A stretch of 64,000 nucleotides of DNA from Candidula unifasciata. Lineage: Eukaryota > Mollusca > Gastropoda > Stylommatophora > Geomitridae. The stretch's first letter is position 1. Each line of letters starts with the position of its first letter. The position numbers and the translations under genes were made by a program. The notes below the pieces were generated by a model. The model saw only the letters and a program-made list of their open reading frames with translations. It had not been told where the DNA came from and did not search any database. This document shows, in pieces, positions 31,581-42,019 of this stretch. The stretch covers positions 759,849-823,848 of the forward strand of contig CAJHNH020006902.1 of assembly GCA_905116865.2 (NCBI GenBank). The letters run 5' to 3'.

Positions 31581-33515
31581 ATTAACAATTTTCTTTTCCA
31601 TTCTTCAAATTTTTCTTTTAACAAGGCTGCCATTTTTGTTTTCTTCTAATCAATGCAGCTAACAGATTTTAAGGCTGTGATATCTGCACCTTCAAGTACG
31701 ACAAATCTAATTCTAGCTAACCCTAATTAGCCACATTGTTTTCTTTAATCACGAACTGGTCAACAACCACAAAAAGAGGGTTTTTCACTGTCAAACCCGT
31801 CTTGAAGGTCTCGGGTTCATTCCATGGACATGTCATTCTGTTCACAAGTGCAGTTTTTTAAAGCGATTCCATAAGATCATCACTGAAGCTATGGAGTTTG
31901 TTCTTTTTGTGACGCCCATGGCAGGCAGCTAGCCATTCTGCAAAGAGAGACTAAGCACGCAGTCATTTGTCTACCAAAAATAGACATTATCTTTAAAAAT
32001 AATCCTATAAATGAACACATCTGCAAGGTTAATTTCTTTTTAATTTAGTAAATTAAAGATTATAATAATTAATACATATGCTTAACATTAGAGCATAAGT
32101 GAATTCTATGTGAACATTTCTCATTTGATAAGTAATCAACAACACAGACCTCAATTCAAAATTTTCTTCTTAGCTTTCCCTAGCTGAAACTCCAGCAAAA
32201 ATGTTTGGCTGTAAGGTCTTGTTTTAGAACTTGAGTTTTGCATGCTCATCCCTTTTACAGATGTAGACTAGGTCACTCATCTCTCAGGTAGACCCACTCC
32301 AGCTTTGACGGAAGACCTAATACATCACCTTTTACAACATACTTGTCCTTTTTTCGTCCAACAAAATGGGGACCTGGATGGACACTAATAACATATAGGA
32401 GTTTTGAGGCAACAAAGCTCTACCAAATTCCCATCTTAAGGTTTTTCTCCTGTATGGATAACTTTGTGTCTTTCAACCTGACTTCTGTAAGAAAATGCAT
32501 CACCACAAATGTCACATTTATAATGTCTCTCTCCGGTATGGGTTCTCTTGTGAATGGTCAGATTTGTCGAGCGAGTAAATGCTGCATCACAAACATCACA
32601 TGTATGAGGTTTCTTTCCTGTATGGGTTATCTTGTGAATGGTTAAATTTGTCGAGCAAGCAAATGCATCACCACAAACATCACATTTATACGGTTTCACT
32701 CCTGTGTGAATTCTCTTGTGAATGGCTAAATTACTGGAGCGAGTGAATGTAGCTTCACAAACATCACATTTATAAGGTTTCTCTCCAGTGTGGATTCTCT
32801 TGTGATTAATTAAATCAGCTGACTGAGCAAATCTCACGGCACACACATCACACATAAAAGGTCTCTCTCCTGTATGGATTCTCTTATGCCTCGTTAAACA
32901 AGTTGAGGTACTATACGACATATCACATATACCACATTTAAAAAGTCTCTCTCCTGTATGGGTCCTCACATGAATGGTTAAATATGTTGAGCGAGCAAAC
33001 ACTGCACCACAAATATCACATTTATACGGCCTCTCTCCAGTATGGTTTTTTTTGTGTATGCCCAAATCAGACGGATGAACAAACGCACTACCGCATACAT
33101 CACATTTAAAACGTCTCTCTCCTGTATGGGTTCTCTTGTGACTTGTTAAACATTCTGAGCGAACAAATGCTGCACCACAATCCTCACATTTATACGGTCT
33201 CTCTTTCGTATGGATTTTCATGTGACCTGATAACTGGCTTGGATAAAGAAAGGCTGCTCCACATTCATCACATTTATGAGCTTTGTCTCCTGTGTGGATG
33301 AATCTGTGCTTCCTCAAGGAGCTTGGATAATTAAATCGTTTATCACAAACATCACATGCATAAGGCTTCTCTAATGTTTGGTTGATTTTACTGTCTACGT
33401 TTACTGTAGGACAGTCCATCATAGTGACTGACTCTAGTAGGGTATTCTCCTCTTTAACTTGTATTTCCTTGGATTCTGTTCCCATGTGTGTTTTCTCTGT
33501 ACGTCTTCTGACATG
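31581..33515 (-). repeat. Tandem gene unit 1 (contains Z3), about 1935 bp
   Basis: Holds the Z3 3' flank, a SINE-A relic (32165-32385) and the Z3 coding exon. The unit recurs at 33516-35449 at an offset of 1934-1935 bp. I could see about six differences in the whole unit. The right end stops inside the 5' end of the exon. Confidence 0.9.
32165..32385 (-). repeat. SINE-A relic in the Z3 3' flank (duplicated at about 34100-34320)
   Basis: 'gaacttgagttttgcatgc', 'ctcatctctcaggtagac' and 'ttttacaacatacttg' match the family. A relic at the same distance downstream of Z5 (43025-43260) shows that the insertion came before the gene duplications. Confidence 0.65.
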
Positions 33516-33536
33516 ATTAACAATTTTCTTTTCCAT
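32436..33536 (-). CDS. Z3: C2H2 zinc-finger protein, 11 fingers
   Basis: A 366-residue open frame. The leader carries E-S-K-E-I-Q-V-K-E-E-N-T-L (V-K-E-E fits psi-K-x-E) and the [10 protein letters not shown] block shared with Z2 and Z5. Eleven intact fingers follow, ending H-T-G-E-K-P-stop as in Z5. Fingers 8-10 have almost the same contact residues (R/C, S/T, N, I at helix -1, 2, 3, 6). The ATG at 33536 is formed partly by sequence of the neighbouring unit. The ancestral ATG in 'catgtcagaagacg' is out of frame with the fingers, so true initiation may be at M-G-T-E-S-K (residue 18). There is no own splice acceptor or 5' exon, because the unit boundary replaces them. Probable nuclear DNA-binding protein. 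Confidence 0.75.
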   Translation of the reverse strand: MEKKIVNHVRRRTEKTHMGTESKEIQVKEENTLLESVTMMDCPTVNVDSKINQTLEKPYACDVCDKRFNYPSSLRKHRFIHTGDKAHKCDECGAAFLYPSQLSGHMKIHTKERPYKCEDCGAAFVRSECLTSHKRTHTGERRFKCDVCGSAFVHPSDLGIHKKNHTGERPYKCDICGAVFARSTYLTIHVRTHTGERLFKCGICDMSYSTSTCLTRHKRIHTGERPFMCDVCAVRFAQSADLINHKRIHTGEKPYKCDVCEATFTRSSNLAIHKRIHTGVKPYKCDVCGDAFACSTNLTIHKITHTGKKPHTCDVCDAAFTRSTNLTIHKRTHTGERHYKCDICGDAFSYRSQVERHKVIHTGEKP

Positions 33537-35449
33537 TCTTCAAATTTTTCTTTTAACAAGGCTGCCATTTTTGTTTTCTTCTAATCAATGCAGCTAACAG
33601 ATTTTAAGGCTGTGATATCTGCACCTTCAAGTACGACAAATCTAATTCTAGCTAACCCTAATTAGCCACATTGTTTTCTTTAATCACGAACTGGTCAACA
33701 ACCACAAAAAGAGGGTTTTTCACTGTCAAACCCGTCTTGAAGGTCTCGGGTTCATTCCATGGACATGTCATTCTGTTCACAAGTGCAGTTTTTTAAGCGA
33801 TTCCATAAGATCATCACTGAAGCTATGGAGTTTGTTCTTTTTGTGACGCCCATGGCAGGCAGCTAGCCATTCTGCAAAGAGAGACTAAGCACGCAGTCAT
33901 TTGTCTACCAAAAATAGACATTATCTTTAAAAATAATCCTATAAATGAACACATCTGCAAGGTTAATTTCTTTTTAATTTAGTAAATTAAAGATTATAAT
34001 AATTAATACATATGCTTAACATTAGAGCATAAGTGAATTCTATGTGAACATTTCTCATTTGATAAGTAATCAACAACACAGACCTCATTTCAAAATTTTC
34101 TTCTTAGCTTTCCCTAGCTGAAAATCCAGCAAAAATGTTTGGCTGTAAGGTCTTGTTTTAGAACTTGAGTTTTGCATGCCCATCCCTTTTACAGATGTAG
34201 ACTAGGTCACTCATCTCTCAGGTAGACCCACTCCAGCTTTGACGGAAGACCTAATACATCACCTTTTACAACATACTTGTCCTTTTTTCGTCCAACAAAA
34301 TGGGGACCTGGATGGACACTAATAACATATAGGAGTTTTGAGGCAACAAAGATCTACCAAATTCCCATCTTAAGGTTTTTCTCCTGTATGGATAACTTTG
34401 TGTCTTTCAACCTGACTTCTGTAAGAAAATGCATCACCACAAATGTCACATTTATAATGTCTCTCTCCGGTATGGGTTCTCTTGTGAATGGTCAGATTTG
34501 TCGAGCGAGTAAATGCTGCATCACAAACATCACATGTATGAGGTTTCTTTCCTGTATGGGTTATCTTGTGAATGGTTAAATTTGTCGAGCAAGCAAATGC
34601 ATCACCACAAACATCACATTAATACGGTTTCACTCCTGTGTGAATTCTCTTGTGAATGGCTAAATTACTGGAGCGAGTGAATGTAGCTTCACAAACATCA
34701 CATTTATAAGGTTTCTCTCCAGTGTGGATTCTCTTGTGATTAATTAAATCAGCTGACTGAGCAAATCTCACGGCACACACATCACACATAAAAGGTCTCT
34801 CTCCTGTATGGATTCTCTTATGCCTCGTTAAACAAGTTGAGGTACTATACGACATATCACATATACCACATTTAAAAAGTCTCTCTCCTGTATGGGTCCT
34901 CACATGAATGGTTAAATATGTTGAGCGAGCAAACACTGCACCACAAATATCACATTTATACGGCCTCTCTCCAGTATGGTTTTTTTTGTGTATGCCCAAA
35001 TCAGACGGATGAACAAACGCACTACCGCATACATCACATTTAAAACGTCTCTCTCCTGTATGGGTTCTCTTGTGACTTGTTAAACATTCTGAGCGAACAA
35101 ATGCTGCACCACAATCCTCACATTTATACGGTCTCTCTTTCGTATGGATTTTCATGTGACCTGATAACTGGCTTGGATAAAGAAAGGCTGCTCCACATTC
35201 ATCACATTTATGAGCTTTGTCTCCTGTGTGGATGAATCTGTGCTTCCTCAAGGAGCTTGGATAATTAAATCGTTTATCACAAACATCACATGCATAAGGC
35301 TTCTCTAATGTTTGGTTGATTTTACTGTCTACGTTTACTGTAGGACAGTCCATCATAGTGACTGACTCTAGTAGGGTATTCTCCTCTTTAACTTGTATTT
35401 CCTTGGATTCTGTTCCCATGTGTGTTTTCTCTGTACGTCTTCTGACATG
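33516..35449 (-). repeat. Tandem gene unit 2 (contains Z4), about 1934 bp
   Basis: Near-identical copy of unit 1. Visible differences include one A lost in an A run near 31860/33794, a few substitutions (for example 'aaagctctacc' to 'aaagatctacc') and the stop-making T to A at 34620. Confidence 0.9.
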
Positions 35450-35470
35450 ATTAACAATTTTCTTTTCCAT
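34370..35470 (-). pseudogene. Z4: near-identical copy of Z3 truncated by a nonsense codon
   Basis: Residues 1-283 equal Z3. The codon for Lys in H-T-G-V-K-P-Y-K-C is TAA instead of AAA (stop at 34619-34621), caused by one T to A change. Eight fingers remain upstream; the three lost fingers (34370-34618) are still intact in sequence. The shorter protein could in principle still bind DNA, so it may be a truncated paralog and not a dead gene. Confidence 0.8.
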
Positions 35471-35652
35471 TCTTCAAATTTTTCTTTTAACAAGGCTGCC
35501 ATTTTTGTTTTCTTCTAATCAATGCAGCTAACAGATTTTAAGGCTGTGATATCTGCACCTTCAAGTACGACAAATCTAATTCTAGCTAACCCTAATTAGC
35601 CACATTGTTTTCTTTAATCACGAACTGGTCAACAACCACAAAAAGAGGGTTT
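35450..35652 (-). repeat. Third, partial gene unit (3' flank start only)
   Basis: Repeats 31581-31783 and 33516-33718, then breaks at 'aaaagagggtttttt' and joins directly to a zinc-finger gene 5' exon. The middle of the unit, including all fingers, is deleted. Confidence 0.85.
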
Positions 35653-35705
35653 TTTGTCTGTCTGTACGTCTTCTGACATGATCACCGGCTAAACACTGGT
35701 TTCTG
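35653..35705 (-). pseudogene. Orphan 5' coding exon start with splice acceptor
   Basis: The acceptor 'aatttcag/aaaccagtgttt' (CAG 35703-35705) precedes ATG (35677-35679), which reads M-S-E-D-V-Q-T-D-K-K and stops after 16 codons in the fused 3' flank. This is the only intact copy of the exon start in the Z3/Z4 array. Confidence 0.7.
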
Positions 35706-35808
35706 AAATTTCAGCCAATTAAAAAAATTTAAAAAAAACGCAACTGTAAAACCCAGTGAGATGAAGTCTTTAGTTTGAGCATATGTTATTAATAATATTA
35801 CTGTATTT

Positions 35809-35965
35809 CTTCTTCTGCCTTTTTATCCCCCAATGGAGCATAGGCCCTCAACCAACTCACGCCAAGTCGTTCTATCCTTCACCATTACATGGAGCTCTCC
35901 CCATGTCCTCCCAATCTTTCTAACCTCATTCTCCAGCTCTCTTCTCCATGTGTTTTTTGGCCTTC
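35809..35965 (-). mobile_element. 5'-truncated LINE insertion, 157 bp, with 12-bp TSD
   Basis: Flanked by 'attactgtattt' at 35797-35808 and 35966-35977. The minus frame reads R-E-L-E-N-E-V-R-K-I-G-R-T-W and V-K-D-R-T-T-W-R-E-L-V-E-G-L-C, the end of a LINE ORF2, followed by a stop and an AAG-rich tail. The paralogous flank of Z2 at about 22983 has the empty site ('attactgtattttgagtt'). Confidence 0.9.
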
Positions 35966-35977
35966 ATTACTGTATTT

Positions 35978-37225
35978 AGAGTTATTTATTTAATAGTTCT
36001 TTTCTTGTTCATTTCCTCTTGTACCGCTTGAAGTGTTAAGGGAGACAAACGGTTTTATTTCTTGCTCTTCTGGCTACCCAACCAAAGACACATCAAGCTG
36101 TTGAGTTTCTCTGATTTTATCTTTTCATCTAGTTCTTGGTACATGCTTTGCTATGCATCACTCTCTTCTGCTGACCTTATATGGTATGGTGTCGCAAGCC
36201 ATTCTTTCTTATTGACCAAACCATTTTATTTTCTGTCTTTGTATATAATTCAGAATTGGTTCTGTGCAACATTTTTTTCTCATGACTTCATTCCTGATTT
36301 GATCTATTCTGTCACTTCTGCAGTCTTTCACAGACATCTGATTTTTAGGTACTAATTTTATTTTCTGGTTTGTTGTAAGTGACCATGCCTGGAACTGATA
36401 GTATAGGATGGGGAGAAATATGTCTTGTATGAAATGTTTCTTTGTGCAGACTGAGACTGTATTGTAAATATTTATTTACTGACAGCGTAAACTGTTTTAG
36501 TAGGGAATCTAACAATAGAACATATATATTCATAAACATACATATTCATAACTAAAAATTCATGATCATCTTCAATCATCACCGTGCCCAGAGGCACATA
36601 AGGCAGAGACAAACTGTCGCCACTCAATGTGATACTCAGCCAGTTTCTGATCTTCCAGTTTTGTCCTTGCGAAGCCTTGAGTTCAGCCTCAAAGGTTCAT
36701 CTCCAAGTGCCTCTGGGCCTGCCTCTTCCTCGCTGTCCTTGTGGTGTCCATTGCTATAAAATAGACTTCCTTTAACTCTTTCAGTCCCAAGGAACGCATC
36801 ATACATTTCTACCTAGAAGCCCAAAGAGTGCAAGATGTGACAATTTTGTCTCTCTTTACTACCCCTTGGGCTTATGATGCTAAACTCACTGTGAATTCAC
36901 AACCTTGAGTTTAGTTAGAGACTTCACTTTCTTGGGTAGAGCCCAATTTGTTTATCTCTTGAGGAAGTTCTGTTTCTTCTTCTGCATTTGCTGGCACTTT
37001 GTGTTGTGCTTCACATCTAGACTGTGATATCTGCATCTTTCTGCCCAGTACATCCACCTTCAGTAAATGCTTAATTAGTCATCTTTTACTTTTACATTAT
37101 GTTTGTTAAGAAGGCATCGGGCCGCCTAATCACTGGGCCTTTGAGGCAGTGATTTCATTGTAGAATTAAAATTGATCATCAAAATGTTGCCTAGTAACCA
37201 GCAGTCTAAAACTGTCAGTCTACGC
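35978..37225. other. Upstream flank of the Z3/Z4 remnant unit
   Basis: Homologous to 22990-23700 (Z2) and 44870-46500 (Z5). No gene; short frames only. Presumed intron 1 sequence of the ancestral gene. Confidence 0.5.
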
Positions 37226-37229
37226 CTTA

Positions 37230-37510
37230 GAACAGGACACAGTCGACTTCACAGACACATATACACCGAATTTAAAATTGGTGAATCAGTCATGTGCACT
37301 GGCATCTGAGACTGCTGATCACATCTTTCAAGACTATCCCAAATATGACATACCAAGGCCAAGAGAAACGCTGGTACAATCCAAACGTCATGAGTCACTG
37401 GGTGAATTACAAAAGACAGTGAATTTTATACTAGACTCTAGTCTAGAGTCAACATTGCAGATAAAGAATATGGATACATTTTTTCAAGCAAAAGAAGAAA
37501 AAGAAGAATA
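37230..37510 (+). repeat. LINE ORF2 terminal fragment
   Basis: The plus frame has S-E-T-A-D-H-I-F-Q-D-Y-P and the preceding 'cttagaacaggacacagtcg' (L-R-T-G-H-S-R-L). It is closely related to 52655-52910. Confidence 0.7.
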
Positions 37511-37619
37511 AACCTGTCTGTAGCTTGAGTTATTTCCCTTTTTTGTTCGGTTTCTATATTTATTCTGCTTACCTGGAGAAATACGATATCATTATCGTAT
37601 ATCGTCCTTTTCAGGATGA

Positions 37620-37815
37620 CATTTTGTGTTATTTGAAGCTCCACCCTGGCTTTTGCCAGGGGCCGCAATATAGGCAGGCCATAAATATGGTCAATTGTCT
37701 GAACGCGGTTTCTGGGACCTCTCTACGGTGATCTTCATCCACATGGTGGCACTTTGTGTCATCGGGTGTTTATCGCTTGTGTGATGTCCTGGTGGGGTAG
37801 AAAGTCGGTCAGTCA
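37620..37815 (+). repeat. Repeat C copy
   Basis: 'accctggcttttgccagggg', 'gcggtttctgggacct' and 'gggtgtttatcgcttgtgtg' are shared with 40270-40412 (+), 51060-51290 (-) and 54560-54780 (-). Class unknown. Confidence 0.7.
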
Positions 37816-38160
37816 GATATACTACGATTAATCATTAAAACTCTGTATCTTTATGTGAACTTTTTTGGTTTTGGGTTTAAATAGTAAATAGCACTAGATA
37901 TTCCTAAGCCACTGCAGATTTGCAGTTTCATAGGTACCAGTACTACCATCAGCTATTTCATTTATATAGTTGAGTGACTAGAAAGGAACATATGAAACCA
38001 AATACACCCGAACCTTTCAACTGACTGAATCACAATTGGCAACCAACAACAAACTGGATAGACGATAGAACGGAAATGCGAAACAAAAAAACGAACGAAA
38101 GCAACTAAAAAATACGACGGAAACAAGTAGTAAAACAAAAATTAGATCAAGGTATCATCA
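37816..38160. other. Spacer, far 5' flank of the remnant gene unit
   Basis: Weak similarity to 14500-14690 and 49980-50060 ('gaaaggaaca', 'cgaacctttcaa'). No gene. Confidence 0.35.
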
Positions 38161-38167
38161 TCATCAT

Positions 38168-38505
38168 CATCAGTTCTCGTTATGCCTAGTGGCACATGAG
38201 GCTTTAGAGAGGACTTTCCATGCTTTCCTGTCCTGTGCAATCTTCAGTTCAGTTTTCCATGTCAAAGATGTCAGGTCACTTTCCATCGTTCGACTCCATG
38301 TTGTTTTTGGGCGCCCCTGTTTTCTCTTTCCCTCTGGTGTCCATGCGAGAGCTGTTTTGGCAGGTATATCAGGATTCATTCTCATAACGTGGCCAAGCCA
38401 TTTCCATCTTCTCTTGGTTATCATACTGTCTAAAGTTTCTTGGTTTGTGAATTGAAGTAGTTTAGTGTTTGAGAGAGGCTGTGTTGGAGACTGAAGTCTG
38501 ATCAT
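38168..38505 (-). repeat. RTE-type LINE ORF2 C-terminus
   Basis: The 111-codon minus frame has R-R-W-K-W-L-G-H-V-M-R-M, then G-K-R-K-Q-G-R-P-K-T-T-W, and ends C-A-T-R-H-N-E-N. The 3' end abuts an (ATC)n tract (38156-38170), as often seen for RTE-like elements. This is the best preserved C-terminus in the window. Confidence 0.85.
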
Positions 38506-38689
38506 CCATCCATTAGATGTTCAGGGAAACGAGGATGGTCTAAATTAGATTGCGAGATTTATCAGTAATTTATTACGTTATTTGAAAAAACCTTTCCTAG
38601 ATGCAAACCAGAGAGGTTCTGATTTCGAGTGAACATGCTTTGCATTTAATTCAGGATCATTTGGTAGTACTGAAAACAAATACTGTGTG

Positions 38690-38815
38690 AACCGAGGAGA
38701 CACTGTGAGCTGCGTTTGTTTTTCGTTGGCACAGGAGCGGAGCATATGTGGGGTGACCCGTTTGCTATGAAGCTGAAACTAGGATTACCAGATTACCAGA
38801 AACTGCTTCTGATTT
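38690..38815 (+). repeat. Retroposon D 3' end fragment
   Basis: 'cgttggcacaggagcggagc' and 'gtttgctatgaagctgaaac', ending 'agattaccagattaccag', which is the octamer-type tail seen inverted at 4446-4462. Confidence 0.7.
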
Positions 38816-39264
38816 GTGTATTTAAAGTATTTTAAGTTTCGGCCTCTCTTGCAGACAGTCCTAGGGTTCTATGTAATGATTTTCCTGGTATCTGGGTCAG
38901 AATTAGAAATGTTTAAGCGATGAAGGAATTTTTTTTTTTACAAGCTGGCGACTGATAATACTAGTTCTGTATTGATTTATTAAGAGTCTTTGGCTACCAG
39001 TATAGTGTCCATGTCTGGCGAAACCTCTTTTGAGATACAGTTCATGTCATCTTTTTAATAGTGTCATTTCCCGTCGTCTTATGCATGAATCATTCACTCG
39101 CCGTACCCCCATGAGAACACTGACCCGGTATATTGCTTCTCCTATCCCTACCAAAACGCAAAATCCGCTCCTTCATTCCATCAATTATACAACGTTTGGA
39201 CTGGTATCCATTGTAGGACATTCTGTACCCGTGGACAGCATTTGATGTTGCTTTTCTTAACTAT
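38816..39264. other. Spacer
   Basis: No recognised feature; one 71-codon frame without similarity. Confidence 0.4.
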
Positions 39265-40135
39265 ATAAATATTTGGGCTCTCCTTGCAGTACCGGGCGAG
39301 GGCTGGACGGCGTAGTTTGGTTTAGTGGGAGTTCTCTTTCTTGGCCGCACTGGAAACAGTGAGCGGAAAAGTCACGAAACAAATGACATACTTACCTATC
39401 ATCATACGGTTGAATGTAGGGTTGCGTACGCTTGCGTGTAGGGTTGCGTTGTCATCATACGGTTGCGTGTAGGGTTGCGTAGTCATCATACGGTTGCGTG
39501 AAGGGTTGCGTAGTCATACTGTTGCGTGTAGGGTTGCGTAGGGTTTGGTTTAGGGGTAGAGTTAGGGGTTAGGGTTAGATGTGAGAATTTTGACGTAGGA
39601 GTTCCAAATACTGGCCGACAATCTGATGCTTGTTGGAGTGGCGCCACTGACAGTCTGCCAAATATGACGGCAATAGCGCGCGGCTGGTGCCCAATCGGTG
39701 GCGAATTGTCCGTAGCACCCACAGTCCGTCGACTGTTTGGGTGTGTATGTGACTGTGCGCGATTATAGCGAACTCCTGCGTCAAAATTGTCACATCTAAC
39801 GCTAAACCTAACCCTACCCCACCCCTAATCCTACCGCTAACCCTAACCCTAACCACGCGAATTTATCGGTCATTAAAGCATACAGATCGGCCCCCCCCAA
39901 AAAAAATTTCTCCTCAACGTCAAAAAAAAAAAAAAACAAAAAAAAAAAAAAAAAAAAACCACCCAGATCTGTGGGGACACAACCAAGCATTTGCAGCCCT
40001 GATATCGACCTCACTGTCTTCTTTGATTCGTGACTTTTCCGCTCACTGTTTCCAGTGCGGCCAAGGGAGAGAACTCCCACTAAACTGAAGCCGTCCAGCC
40101 CTCGTCCGGTACTGCAAGGAGAGTCTATATTTGTT
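39265..40135. mobile_element. Foldback-type element with nested inverted repeats and telomere-like core
   Basis: The outer inverted repeats are about 110 bp (39270-39385 and 40025-40130, 'ccgcactggaaacagtgagc'). The inner inverted repeats lie at about 39540-39605 and 39770-39855 ('gttagatgtgagaattttga' against its reverse complement). The left core is a short tandem array of 'cggttgcgtgtagggttgcg'-type units (about 39410-39545). The inner arms contain TTAGGG on the left and CCTAACCCTAACC on the right. A-rich runs lie at 39896-39958. No transposase frame. The class is unknown. Confidence 0.6.
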
Positions 40136-40269
40136 TTTCGTTGATACTGTTGTCCTGTTTTAAGCATAAGATGATTTAGAGAACTGATATCGAGTATGAT
40201 ATTCTTCTATAGCATTCTGAGCCATTGAGGCTTATACTTACTAATGCAGTCCCAATGTGGGATGCAATT

Positions 40270-40412
40270 TTTAGTTATCTTGAAGCCCCACTCTGGCTTT
40301 TGCCGGGGGCCATAAATATAGTTAGGCATAATGGCTGAACGGGGTTTCCGGGACCTTATCCGCATTGTGGCACCGGGTGTTTATCGCTTGTGTGATGTCC
40401 TGGTGAGGTACA
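40270..40412 (+). repeat. Repeat C copy
   Basis: 'actctggcttttgccggggg', 'ggggtttccgggacct' and 'gggtgtttatcgcttgtgtg'. Confidence 0.7.
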
Positions 40413-40479
40413 ACTTACTTACCCACTTATCCTTGAGGCTCATTGTTGCAGATGTCACCGGTCTCCACTCATCTACGTT

Positions 40480-40985
40480 GAATTAAGAATCGACATCGTC
40501 GCACTCAGAACACCCCCATAAGCGCCCGTCCCCATCTTCAGCAGCAAGCGAAGAATTTCCATTCCGATGGCACCAGTAACTGTCTGATTGTTAATCCGTC
40601 TCATCCTTCCCCTGAGTGTCGGACAAATTCACTGGTAACTCCTCGCAGCGCCATTCTCCCCAGACCGTAATGATCTATCTGCGCCTCCGCACTGTTCAAT
40701 CGCTCCCAAAGAGCCCTCACAACATCCAGCCTGTCATGCATCACTTCATCACCAAGCGGTGCAGAACCGACCAGTCTATCTGCCCGCATCTTTCCCAACA
40801 CACCGGTACAATCTGGAGACAAATATCCAAAGGGTGCTAACTACCCAGGACGTCTGAATTAATGGTTGCCACTATGCACGCCCTCCTTTCTCAACATGCT
40901 CTGCAAGCCTGTTACAATCACGACATGTGTAAGCTGATTCTCAAGCCAGCAGTGACTGCCTCTACTTTAGGGATATTCTTTGAAG
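40480..40985 (-). repeat. LINE-R 3' fragment
   Basis: The minus frame contains G-K-M-R-A-D-R-L-V-G-S-A-P-L-G and then E-A-Q-I-D-H-Y-G-L-G-R-M-A-L-R-G-V. Upstream words match the S-M-L-R-K region. Frameshifted. Confidence 0.7.
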
Positions 40986-40987
40986 AC

Positions 40988-41165
40988 AGAGTGTATCTGC
41001 CTGAGAGGCAAGGAGTCAAGACTCTGCAGACAAACAAGCCAAATCTGTGAAAGGGATGTATAAGCAACACCCAGGCTCTGGAACAAGATTATAATCCAGA
41101 GGTAGACGAACAACCAGAACTTTTTGCCAGAATTTACGGGCGGCGAACAGAAGAAAAAGACAACA
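40988..41165 (+). repeat. SINE-A copy, 5'-truncated
   Basis: Starts at 'gtatctgcctgagaggcaag' and ends 'gcgaacagaagaaaaag'. Confidence 0.75.
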
Positions 41166-41735
41166 CTGAAACAATTAATATCAGTAAATAATTTGTTTAA
41201 TCAATGCCCCCAACTGATCTTAGGGCTCCTACCCTCAGTCCTCCCCAGGAAACACTTAAAAAAAATACTAATAAGAAATATTTCAGGTTGAGTTTCTCAT
41301 ACTTTTCTTGGTTATTTTTATGATGGTCTCCCCATGTGCACACTACCAGTTGTAGGTCAACTCCACTGATAAGTTGGTTGGACTAGTCTACTCTGTTCAA
41401 GGTTATGGGTGTCGCAGTCTGTTGTCGTCTGGTATTTATGTTTTTATTTCCGAGAAAAAGACGGCCTGTGACATAGGTTTTGTCATTCTCTAGGGGTGGT
41501 TGTGTGTTAGACCCAGTATCTAAATGTTTTAAAAGTGTTAAAAGCTCTGGCATGGTGAAATATACAACATGCGCTGTGAGTGCGGATTATCCCTGTGACG
41601 TGTGAAAGTTGGATGGCTCGAGGCTGACCTACTAGGAGTGAAGTGGTCAGTAGGTCGTCCAATCAGAAGCGAGCTAGTGTGTAGCAGTGTGCAAATGGAA
41701 AGACCAGCGTAAAATTTACCCTTTTCTTAACAGTA
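41166..41735. other. Spacer
   Basis: No gene or recognised repeat. Confidence 0.4.
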
Positions 41736-41739
41736 TTAT

Positions 41740-42012
41740 TCCTGGTGCGCCCATTGATAGGAAAACAAGAATAGATCCAATGCCTGCACAAAAACATGTT
41801 ATAAGAGTGGAGTGAGTGGGACCTTCCTTCGAAGTCATAATGAATCTGCCTGAGAGATAAGGAACCAACTGTCTGCATATGAATGAGTAAGATCTCTAAA
41901 ACGGATTCATATGCAACACTCAGGTTCTGAAAAAGTACTAAAGTCCAGAACTGGACAAACAACCAGACTTTTCTGTTGGAGTTTACAGCTGGTGAACGCG
42001 AAGAACAACAAC
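41740..42012 (+). repeat. SINE-A copy
   Basis: 'ggaaaacaagaatagatcca' through 'ctgcctgagagataaggaac' to 'ggtgaacgcgaagaac'. It is near full length. Confidence 0.75.
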
Positions 42013-42019
42013 AGTATTA

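Noticed and set aside
39540..39860. Telomere
   Set aside because: Only a few TTAGGG/CCCTAA units, in inverted arrangement and internal to the contig.
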